DNA of 64,000 nt from Acanthaster planci (lineage: Eukaryota > Echinodermata > Asteroidea > Valvatida > Acanthasteridae): NCBI RefSeq assembly GCF_001949145.1, contig NW_019091453.1, positions 605,019-669,018 of the forward strand, read 5' to 3'. Each line of letters opens with the position of its first letter. Position 1 is the first letter of the stretch. Under the pieces are notes generated by a model. It had not been told where the DNA came from. It was given only the letters and a program-made list of their open reading frames with translations, and ran no database searches. This document shows positions 37,211 to 48,800 of this stretch, piece after piece. The translations under genes were made by a program, and so were the position numbers.

Positions 37211-40200
37211 TCAAATACCAATGCTGTCTACTTCAAGGGGTGCAGGAAGTGATGTCATGTACACAGCATCCTCCTCTTCGTCGTCAGATTCGTCTAGTAG
37301 CCTCTTATGCCCTAAATCTTTGAATTTCAAAAATTGCATTAGCCATGGATGTAGCATTAGTTCACTTTTAAGTTTATAAATATAAAATGCCAAAGGGGGA
37401 TATTAATTTCATTTGTCTTCATTTACATCTTGTGAAATGTTTGCTTGTAGTACCAACTTATATGACCCCAACCAGCTGGCTGACTGTGGCAAGCTCAGTG
37501 GTCATTTGGTAAGATGTTTCAAGCAGAGGGTTGGGGGTTCGAATCCTACCTGAGTAAGCTTGCCAATTTGTTTACAAGCCTTTGGATGACTCTGAGTATA
37601 GTGTTATAAACATTGGGAAGGACAAACAGCACAATGTAAAATTCATTGTGGCTGTCAGCAAATGTCAGAATTGAAATGCTATTTGATTTGTTTTTGAGCA
37701 ATAGATTCATGAAGTGAATATTATGGGGCAAATTTATGTTGAAATTGGACGTCAAACTTGATGCCAAGCTTAACTCCTTACTAGTCAGCCAGGAATTTTG
37801 AAGAGAATTGACATTTATCAATGGGAAGGACAGGAGAAATCAAATGTAAATTCAGTCAGTAAAAGATGTTGGATTAGGTGAAATTAAGGAACCCTTTCAA
37901 CAATGCTTATATCGGCGCTTTGGTGTAATGAGGTAGAGTCTTTTCTGAATTAAAATGCCAGTATTGTAGATGAAAATAAAATTGCAGGTTTCATTTGGCA
38001 AATATTGCTGTGAATGGAAACTGAAATTTATCCAAGTGTCTCACCATTCTTGCCTTCTTTGATTGCCTTCTTCATATCCCACTGAAGCCATCTGTACATT
38101 CAAAAGTGAATGGGAAGTAAATTGGAACCAACATTATGCCAGTGGACACTTCCTAACATTGCATCTACAATGGATCAAAACGAGCGAGATACGTATCAGA
38201 TATTTCTGAGAATCTGCTTTGGTTTTGGTGATATTTTGAAGGTCAAATCTCCCGGATTTACAGCAATTATAATGCAAAGTTCACCCGCACCTGGGTCGCC
38301 AGTGTTGCATACGTGTGCTAGGCAGATGGTCAATATGGTCACCTATGGAAGCATGCACGTGTGTTATGTAGGCTTTATATGTTGCCCATTGTTCCACCGT
38401 CAGTACAATTTTCTTCAACTTTATAAATTATCATTATCAGTCCAAAATATGTTTTTCATTCAGAGAACAGGTGTAATTTGTAAACTTTTGTCCTGTTATT
38501 AACTATTATCTCTCATTTAAAGACAGCAATGCACTCACATGACAATTATGAGTGACACAATGTAAATGGCTGCCATTATCAGGAAGGAGAACCCAGGCCA
38601 GATGTGAAGGGTCGCTGGGTAGAGGGTGTTGAAAAGGAGAGAGCCAGCCACTTGTAAACAGGTATCTAGGAAGGACGTGCAGGCAAACATCCCACCTAGA
38701 AGGCCAAAAACTGTACAGTTACAACGGGCATTACAATGGCGACAAACAATGCTAATGAAAGGAAGCAGGGCTTTACCACCCAAGTCCCCTACCCCGTATA
38801 TCTACAACGACCACATTCAATAAGGGAGTTTATTGTACTTCACACTGATCAAGATCCAACGTCAAACAAAGCCATTCTTACCAAATTCATTGGGTTCAAC
38901 CAACTGTGTCTTAAAGGAACTTAGGACAGCTCCCGTAAAGCCAGACAAACATCCAACCAAAGGAACTGAAAAAACATAAAACGAAAATATTTGATTCAAG
39001 CACTGCTGATACCCACCTCTTACAACCTCAGTAGACGGAGCAAAAAAGGAGGTTCTGATAGTTGTATAAGACTGCATGCTTGTCACATTTTTCTGTGTCT
39101 CTCCTCTATAAAAATTGAGATTCACTCAAAGAAACTGCAATACATGTATTGCAGATGGTGATGGAAGTAAGGTAGGCACATGTACATGTACGTACATAAC
39201 CCAAGTACACAAAATGGTCAATTTCTTTCAAAAACTGCTCTCACCAGAACATTCAGGGATGGTTCCAGAACCCACTTTTCTTATACATTCTTGTTTTCAA
39301 AAGAAAACAACATGATCCACCACTATAAAACACTACATACGTGTTGGTCTGGCAGTTAACATGGTCAAATCCTACAGTAAACTCCAATTTCCACAAAATA
39401 TCTTTGTAAAGAAAACTTCTTTCCCAATATAGATTCCATTAGGATTTACCTCTCTATTCTTGGCATTGTTGTCCATTATGAAAGTACTTCAAAACTCTCA
39501 GCAAAGTGACTAAAGGCAAATATGAGTGGGATAACAATGAAGATTACATTTGTATGCGTTAAGATAGAAGTGCTGTTGTTACTAACCCAGCATCATGATT
39601 GCTGTGTGCCTGGAGAATGCTACATTGACCAGGCCGAGGATGCTGGAGACTAGGCCCACCTGTGCCAGCACCATGTCCCTATGGATGACACGTTCCTTGC
39701 CGATGCAGCGGAAGAGCAGCGGCAGCAGGACTATAAGCACTGCCCCCTTCAGGGTGTTCTTCAGGGCCATGAAGATCCCGATGGTCGTCACGTCCCAGCT
39801 GAGAGGGGAATGCTTGGTGAAGAGCACCAGCAGATCCATTTCTCCTATGAAATGGAGGATAATCAGAAATACAGGGTCATGCCCCTTAAAGGAATGGATA
39901 ATCCTTGAAAGCAAAACAGTAAAAAAGACTCAGAAAACAATTAAGAACTTTATAAAATCAATTATGTTTCCATATTTAGACAGAGTGTCGGTGATGTGGG
40001 AATGTTTTAGTAACACATGGTATATCTTTAAATTTAGCAGTGACAAATCAAAATGGCATGAGTAAATTCTCAGATTGTTGCTATTCAGAAGCAATCCTGT
40101 CGGTTCTATTGAAGCATAGTGGTACATGTAGCAAGGTAATATAATCCCACACAAAAGCCAACAGGCAGTCTCTATTCAGATCCACTACCCAAACCAATAT

Positions 40201-41524
40201 CTAGTCACTGGACTTTCTAAAACTACCCAGCCAATTTGCTAAATTCACAACTTTTTGGTAACAGGAAGTCTATAGTCAACTGTGAGGCAATGCTTTCAAC
40301 AAGAATGACAAAATACACGTAAAAGACCCTGAAGTCATCCATTGGCTATTACATGTAATTAAATGTGGACAAAAAAGTCATTGCTTTCTCCCACCCCCCT
40401 AAAAAAACAGAAAATGAAAGTGAGCGGGACTCTGCAATCATTATGAAATATCTTTAGGTTTGCACATTCCCATCCAAGAAGCAAAATCTGGGATGACAAT
40501 CTCATGAATAAAGCCCTTTACTGTATTGCTATGAATTTTTAGTAACTTTGGGCAGTCCACTGTTCCAGGGACTGCTGGATAAATTTTAATTGTAAATATT
40601 CATGTATCTTTATAAATATCCAAATAATGATCTGATACAACCAGACTCTAGGTCTTCTGTTCTATTCCTCTCACCTGCCATTGCAAAGACACTGAGGAGG
40701 TTGATTACCTGAACTGTTATCAGATACTTCCTTTTGTTGCCGGGCCTCTTGGCCAAAAACACTGTCAGGGAACGGCGCATGCTATCTAGTATGGGCCCCA
40801 AGCACAGGCAACGCCTTGGTAAACAGCCCGCACCAAGCGGCTTGTCCTTGTCATTCCTGGCTAGCCTGTTTTCGGGCTTCAGGGACTCATCCAAGAAACA
40901 GGCAATGTAGGCCATGGTCAGAATCTGGATGGACAGAACAACCAGGTAGATGATGGTGAAGCCATGATTGACTCTGCCGACCATGCCGGCGCAGAGGAGT
41001 CCCACGGTCCCGCCAATGAACACCATGGCCTCCAGGATTCCAAAGCGCTTCGTGCGGGACGCATGGTTGGTGATGTCGGCCATGTAGCTGATAAATGTCA
41101 CATAGGCAGTTCCCATGCCACCAGTAAACCCAACTGCTAGTGCCGCAAAGATGATGTACCCCAACGGAGAGGCTAGGTAGTAAGAGCTGAGAGCAAACAC
41201 AGCTGCCGAAACTGCAGTGCCCAAAGGTGGGAGCAGCATGATATACTTCCGGCCTACGCGGTCGCTGGTGGCTCCCAGGAACATGGACATGAAAGACCCA
41301 GGGACGTTAGTGCAGATGCTAAAGAAAAGAATCCAGTGTGATGCCTCTGTCTGGATAGCATCCTCTTCCATCTTGAAGGTGCTCAGGTTTGAGCACACTG
41401 TTTTGTTGAAGTGAGAGGCGCAGACTTTCCGGATGAACAGCAGTTGGTTGGTAGTCAGCATCATAAACAGACTCATCATAAAGAGGAACAGGACAGGTTC
41501 TACTGTCACTGGTATGCACGCCAT
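37211..41524 (-). CDS. SLC46/PCFT-like transporter, gene C (six exons, 500 aa, complete)
   Basis: Minus-strand exons: 40675..41524, 39587..39844, 38882..38965, 38539..38695, 38045..38091 and 37211..37317, phases 1,1,1,2,1; the sum is 501 codons including stop. The start MACIPVTVEPV at 41524 has the strong context AAGATGG; an ATG at 41536 would add four residues. Exon 1 has motif A GATSDRVGRKY, TM1-6, and glycosylation sites NKTVC and NLS after TM1. Exon 2 carries LFTKHSPLSW, exon 3 GCLSGFTGAVLSSFK, exon 4 FNTLYPATLHIWPG, which is nearly the FNSLYPATL of human SLC46A1. Exons 5-6 give the tail WLQWDMKKAIKEGKN and KRLLDESDDEEEDAVYM, an LL pair followed by an acidic cluster. The gene is the clearest model for the group. 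It is divergent from stonin. Substrate cannot be inferred. Confidence 0.92.
37489..37617 (+). mobile_element. tRNA-derived SINE, copy 2 (intron 5 of gene C)
   Basis: The head GCAAGCTCAGTGGTCATTTG ... GGGGGTTCGAATCCTACC TGAGTAA has a perfect B box (GGTTCGAATCC). The body CTCTGAGTATAGTGTTATAA ... CATTGGG resembles the SINE at 10049..10200. The head lacks a closing acceptor stem, so it is not a tRNA gene. Confidence 0.72.
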
Positions 41525-42894
41525 CTTGTTATGCATTCATGCAGGAACTGGAAACTTGTAGATGTATTCGAGAGGATCCTATAGAAAACTGATAAAAAAG
41601 ATGAATGAAAGCTTGTTTAAAGGATCCTTTAAGATTCTTATGAGGCTTTCACCAACAGTAAGATACACTGTATCTTTGTTCTGTTACAGGAACGGGGTCC
41701 CAAAATTCACAATCCCCACAACAATCCACCTAGTCCAAACAACTGGGACTCTACAAATTACTTTGGTAAAAAGTTCCATATATGGACATCACTTATTTTC
41801 CCTTGCAGTATTTATAAGCCATCGGAAAGTGATCATGTCTTAAAAAAGCAAATTTAGCAGTGAGAATACCGAAGCAATAATATAGAAAATAAAAAAAATT
41901 TTCAGACTAGTCTCAGGGTGGGAAGTGATGTTCGTATAGGCCTATGTAACTCTTCCCATCACTTTTTTTTTAAACATGTGGTCTCGATAAAAATGGCCAA
42001 ATGTTGAAAAGGGTGATTTGTAAAGCGGTTGCCCATATTAACCTTATATTTAATGTACTGTTTCCCTGCTCTGTAATTTACTCATAAGTTAGCTATGAAC
42101 TAACGTTACAGTGATAGATGATTTTAAACCAGAAAGTTCAACTAGCTAGAAATTAGAAGTTCACTTCATTTTTACTCAGAAGGTACAACAATGAAAAACA
42201 CATATTTCTCAGTATGGAAGTAAAACTTAACCAGCAAAACGGGATAACTCTGATAATATTCGTATTTTTTCAGACACTGAACCAGATTACCCACCAAGCA
42301 GAGCTAGCTGGCTACGCTAGAGCAGCCTGACTATCGATAGTCGACAAGTACCGGCACCCTGACGTACCCTAGCCTGGAGTACAATAAGAGACGTTCATGC
42401 AGGAACTACGCCCATTGTAGGAAAGACTTGGCATTTATTTCATCCAGAACACGATAAACATCATGCGGAAAACAAGGAGTGGATCAGCCTACACATACCT
42501 GAGAACTTCAAGAACATCTGGTCCCTGCCTTCAGTGCCCAAGTACCGAGCTATCATTGATACTCGAACACGTGTGTCTGTTCATTAGGTCAAGGTCCACA
42601 CGCGATTAGTGGAGGTGCGCAGCTCTGCTTGTCATAATGCAACCCGCCCACTATTCACGAATTATGAACGTGTACGTTTGCAAAATTCCTGTCTTGGGCT
42701 TGTTTCGTCAAAATACGAATTGATTATGTCGAGGAATGTGATTGTTTTATTCATTGTAACGAGGCGTGAACATTGCGTGAAGAACACGGATTTCTTGCTC
42801 ACTTGATGATGAACCTCTCTGTCGACTATAATACAGGAAAACTGTGTGAGAAATTTGTCATTACATGTACACGCAGTATAGCAGTCCACCAAAT
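41525..42894. promoter_or_regulatory. Divergent intergenic region between gene C and stonin
   Basis: About 1.37 kb separate the two start codons. It must contain both promoters unless 5' UTR introns exist. No exon was recognised, and no core promoter element could be placed with confidence. Confidence 0.4.
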
Positions 42895-45800
42895 ATGGCC
42901 AACAGCAACCCCACTACCGGGGACATCCCGCTAGTGCTGCAGGCAACGGCGTCCGACACGCACGTAAGCTCCGTAGGCCTACAAGCACACACCGTTGAGA
43001 TCTCATCAAATCAAATTCAAGAAGATGATTTGATTCCTGTGTGTAAGGATACGCGTTCCGGCAGCAGTACTACAACCAGCAGTGTATCCAGCTTTTTGTG
43101 TGAGGACAGTGTGGGTGAGACTGACATCATCAATGTTAATGTAGCATCAAATGAGGACCAATCAGTCTCAGTGAACAATGAGAGTGCTTTGAGTTTTAGA
43201 GACGGGGGCCTTGCAAAAGAATCACAGTGCACATCTGATGATGTGCAAGTTGTAAATCAAACTGCAGGTCATGTCAAAAATGGCATCCTGGCATCTATGG
43301 TAAAAAATGAAGAGGAATCAATGAGAGTAAAGGAAGACTCAAAAAGCCAGACTGGGGATGCTCAGAATGCACTTGACAACCAGCAAAAATACCTGGAGCA
43401 TTTGAATGAGTCAAGCAGTGTTCGTATCAAAAATGGGTCTGGAGGCATTGAGGCATGTAGTAGTACCACAACTCCCTCAGGACATGAGGCGGACAGGAAA
43501 GAGCGTGCATTGCCATCAAATGGCCAAACAGCTGCTGCGCCATGCAGTCCTTGCATCGCCCTTGATGAAACTGAGATGCCCGGGGCGGGCATCAGTGCTG
43601 AGAAGAATGGCGAAGGAGTTCCAGTCAGTTCATCAGGGACTTCAGTAGATGTCATCAATAACGGCAACCTCACTCCGAATATTGCCCGCAACTCAGCTAA
43701 GAATCCCAGCATGGATGCAAGGAATGGTGCTCCCGCATCCTCGCAGATGACCACTCCCCAGCATCCATCTGCATCATCGGTGGGTGTGGCCGCATCCAAG
43801 AACTGGGTCTCATTTGAGGAGGATGTGCCATTGTCTCATGCTCCATCTCCTGAGATCAGACACGACAGTGATGTAAAAAAGGAATGGGTGAAATTTGAGA
43901 GTTCTCCACAGATGTCCAGACATGCAGTGGTACCTCAGCTCACAGGTAATGGAAGAGAAAAGTCAATATAGGGTCGATAAGGATGCAGAATATAGCTGAC
44001 CTAGTGAGCATGCATTCTGTACAGAGAAAAATTTGAAAGTTCTAGCTACCGATATTTGAAGAGAAAGTTGCTCATTTTTTCCCTTTGCCCTATGTTCAAA
44101 TTGTTTGTAATTTTTTGCTCCAATAAGTGTTTCTTACACATGTTCCTACGTAAACTTTGCAGTCACTGGGTCATGCTCATTTCAAAATTTAGATCAAATG
44201 TACTCTTCTCATTTTGAATTTGTTGCCTTTAAGAAATAGTCTGCAAGGATCGAAATGTCAGGCCCTCCTTATTTTGTGATTTGCAGTTTTAAATTTGTAA
44301 AAATTAAATTCCTTTTAAGGGCTTGTGTTGCCGGAGGAGTAATTTCCACGTAGAAATTTACATGTACATGAATACGAAAATTATGCGATGCGAAATGTGA
44401 TGAGTTGTTATTCTGTTTGAGATGTTGTGCCAAGGAGACATAGAGTACATACAGCAGCAAAACAGTGTCCTTTATTTGTCTTGAAAATAGGCTGGGGATA
44501 CTCTGCTACACGATTACTAAGTTGTCAAACGTTGGGAGATTGCACCCAAGCCCCATGATTGAGCTAGATTTGATCTCTCTGTGTAGATAGACTTGAAGTG
44601 CCTGTTTTGATGTAGGAAATGGGATTGCTTGTCAGGTCGCACTTGGGCTATGTGAGAGGATGGAAGCCAGGCCTGAATTGTTTCCCAATTATTAGCCTGG
44701 CTGCTCAGCTTATTGATGAATGCACTGAGTGATTGAGGATGTATGGCTAATCAAGAGTTGATTAGGCCATTAGGCCTAGGGTCCATTGATCTTAGTCAGG
44801 ACTGGCAGGAGCAGTGCATGGATGGATTAGATTGGTTAGAAGAGGGGAATATAACCATGAAGCTGTTATGGGAAAAGTACATGTACATGTACGCAGTATT
44901 ACAAGGACATTTGTATATGGGTGTCATGGGGGTAAGGGGAAGGTGAGCACTTACCCTTCTCCAGGAAAAAAGTTTTGAAAAAGGAAAGGAAAGGAAAGAA
45001 AGGAAGAGGTGAGAGAAACAAACAAAAAGGAGAAAAGGGATGAAAATTACCAAGTTGTTTGAAAATTCCTCAGAATTGATACCCTTCCAAAATTAAAGGT
45101 TTGTCATTTGTTTGCTGCTGAGACTTTTTCCTATAGAGGGCCTGCATAGCGCCCTCCCAGATGACATGTTTTGTTATTTTGATTCAATGGCAATGCATGC
45201 ACAACAGGATTACTTTNNNNNNNNNNNNNNNNNNNNNNNNNNNNNNNNNNNNNNNNNNNNNNNNNNNNNNNNNNNNNNNNNNNNNNNNNNNNNNNNNNNN
45301 NNNNNNNNNNNNNNNNNNNNNNNNNNNNNNNNNNNNNNNNNNNNNNNNNNNNNNNNNNCTTTCATAGAGGAAGAAAGAAATGCCCTGTATTGTGACATCA
45401 TACACAGCCCCTCTATCCCCCCAAGACATCCTGGTAATGCCCATGCTCATGAGACCATGGGGGAGCACCGTCACTAGCTTCAGGCGTTAAGGGGGCCACA
45501 TCACAGGAACAAAATATATTTTTCATGCTTATGCTTTTTACTGATGGGTGGGGGGTAGCTTCCCGCCAAGGGGGACCTCATTCCCCCCCCCCCCCCCCCG
45601 ACGGCCGGGGTGGGGGTGAGTGGAACCATGATGCTGTTATGGGGAAAATAGTATCACATAGCTATTTATAGTCCTGTGCATAGAGTAGCTCAGTCATGAA
45701 GCTTTTGTCAGGGAAGTGGTCTGACCTGTGGAGGACCACAACCTACAGTACAGTTCACTGACACAATGAATGTGGTACACCTACATGTATGCCTCCTAGC

Positions 45801-48800
45801 TCACCCTACCAAGTCTTTTGTCCTGTGAAGTTCATTTTGATTGTTGTTTCCCTGACCAAAGGTTTGGTTTCAAGTTGAATTTTTTCTTGTGGAGGGTTGT
45901 TATATGCAACAGTACCAAGCAGAGCAGATTTTTAATGTATACATGTACATGTACATGGGGAAATACATAGTGACATGGTGAACACATGGTGAACACATGG
46001 TGAACAGTTGAATACATTGTATCTTGCCTGTTGTGTGTTTTTGCTTGTTTGTTATTGTACATTGACATGATTTTATTCGCCCTGTTCTATTTATTAATTT
46101 ATTCTGTGTGGTCTTCATGTATGTCATTTTCCTTACAAATAATTTCAAGCTTAATGTGTTTATTTACGTTATTTTTAAAGTTCTGGTAAATTGCAGTTGG
46201 GTTCCGACAGACATTAGATGCCTCATCTTTTTTTACCGTCATAAGTTACATGTACATGTATTTCCTTACCTCACCCCTTTCCTGCGTTGACAATGAGTTC
46301 AGTCTTATTTGTACTTATCAGTCAGATGAGGAATGAAAATAACACACTGGTCCCAAAGACTATGAACCAGGAATGATTTTTCGTTGGAGAAAGTGCCAAA
46401 GTGGGTGGTACCAGTAAGTCATTTTTTTTTTAGCCCATTTCGTATTAGTTTTACTGAGTTGTAATCTAGAGAGAGAACCTGTCAGAAGTCGGTGCAAGTG
46501 GATAATGAACAGGGACATGACTATTTATTGAAATAGTTTGTGGTGACTTAACTGCAGACTCTGTGACATGCGAATGGCTTTGGAATGATTTGTTACGAGC
46601 TGATTGTAGACTATTGTACGCAGAGCTGGTGTTTTGTTAAATGCTGCCATTTTTCCTTGCGCATCTTGCAGGACGCATAATACAATATACTACTGCTCAC
46701 AGTGAGATTTTGTTGATTCTGTAGTTTAAATTATCAGATATACCTGTAGGTATGCGGATAATGCAAAATAGAAAACATGCAGTGTGTGTGATGCAGTTTT
46801 ATATAATGCAGTGTGTATTATCCAGCCATGGTTCCCTCTGTGCTGTGAACTGTCACAGTGTGAAGGCAGACATTACAACAAACACTACAGCTTGTATGCA
46901 GCTTTGATTGTTAGTGCTCATTGCGTTATAAGTTGACACACGACTTTGTCTACCGGCCACAAATAAGCACTGTCTACCAGCACCACTATCAACAGCAATG
47001 TCAATACACAGTTCATAATACTCTGCCTGCTGGCTATGGACCAGGACCAGCGTAGCAATCCACAGCAAATTTAATATTGGGCCTGAGTTTTTGGTAGTAC
47101 AGAACCATTTCTGTTTTTTTTTTTTTAAATATGCCTGCCTTGCCTAGATAGGCTATCAACTACATGTATTTTGTGTCTAATATTCAGTTTGCTTTTGGCA
47201 GATCATTACTGCAGCAGACTCTAGGCCTATGCTGGGTGCCTGACTGCTGATGTCAATGCCTGGTTCCATTTTTGATTTTCAGGCCAGTTACTCTTAAAAA
47301 ATCACGTGTCATGCAAAAAGGAAGAATATTTGCTAAGATCATTGTGTCGCAAGCTTTATATTTGAGATCATTAGGCCGCAGTAGTGGAATGAACCTGTCA
47401 ATTCTAAATACATGTACATGTAATATGTTGTAACCAGAAAATGATTGTTTGCAGTATTGTGAGGTCAGATTACTGTAATATCCATCATAAATGCTTAATT
47501 TTATGGGCAATCTATTGCATCATTTGCAGTTTATAGTTTTTTTTGCTTTCATTTTTGATCAACGTCTTGTAATTCCAGCAGTGCAAAATGAAAAAAAAAA
47601 GACTTTACAGATCGTGTTTCTATTATATCCTTGTAACATTAGGTAGAAAAAATCCTCTCCATAAGGATCATCTCAACAGTCAGATGATAAAAAAACCCTG
47701 TTCCATAACAAAAACAGGAAATAGTGGCTTTCACTTACAGAGAAAACTTTGGAACTGGTACCCTGTTTTTTATCAACTAGTATTTTGTTAACCATCAACC
47801 AGTAATGCCATATGCAGCATTCACAACAGATTTGATTGACAGGTCTAGTGCTATCTGCATTGTCATTCATTTTTGGTACTTTGAAAAACACACAATGTTT
47901 GATTACTTAAATTTTGGGTGTCCTCCCAAAGGCTTCAGGGCAAATTTAATGTGGGGGATTTGTTTGACTTACATGTACGTGTACCGTTATATTCCCTTTA
48001 AAGATTATTTCAGTTGATTGGAGCGCATGTTGAACAAGAACAAGTCTGCTGTCTGTCCAATCTGCAATCCCGGATGCAATCTGCATCCACAGTTTGCAGA
48101 AATTGATGAAAAACCCCTAAATTTTACAATTAATGTCTTATAATTGTTTACAAAGTTTGCATATGCTGACAAAATGTTACTTATTGTTCCAAACTTGGTA
48201 ACAAAATCACTTACTGATGTTATTATTTGTTGGGGGAGAGGGCACTGAGAGAAGAAAGCCTAATTTTTGTAATGTACATGTAGATATCACATCTTTGATG
48301 TCTGTCAGAGAGCCGTATCGGTTGCCACCATCGGCTGTGTTAGGATTCCTGGCTTGAATTAACATCCCCTGCACATAAGGAATCTCTGTTTCTCTCTCTT
48401 GAATACCAGTAAAACAAGTATTCAAACAGTCTACCCAAAAAACTATTGCTCAATTAGATTCAAATTGAATTCCACACCAAATGTGTTCGCAATTTAATGT
48501 TTTGGCAAAACCAGTCAGTATTGTTTGGTTTGGGAAATGTACCGTAATCATACGGTGTTACGGGGGGGGGGGAAGTGGTTGTTTAGATATCTTTAATTTC
48601 AAAAGTATCCAGCTACCTGATCTTTGCAGAAATGGGTATACCACAGGCCTAGCACACACAGGAGACATTGAAGTAAGGAAAATTACAGTTTGCAATTGGG
48701 CTCAGAAAAATTTGATTTTGACAGGGTCGAGTTGTAATATTAAAAAAAAGATCATGCACTCTCGCCAATAGTCACTTGTGAATTCTTTCTTAATTTCCTT

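Noticed and set aside
37489-37557. Possible functional tRNA gene with a perfect B box
   Set aside because: No acceptor-stem pairing and a body shared with another copy, so it is a SINE head rather than a tRNA gene.
45112-45477. Open frames across the second N run
   Set aside because: Artefact of 142 N inside a stonin intron.
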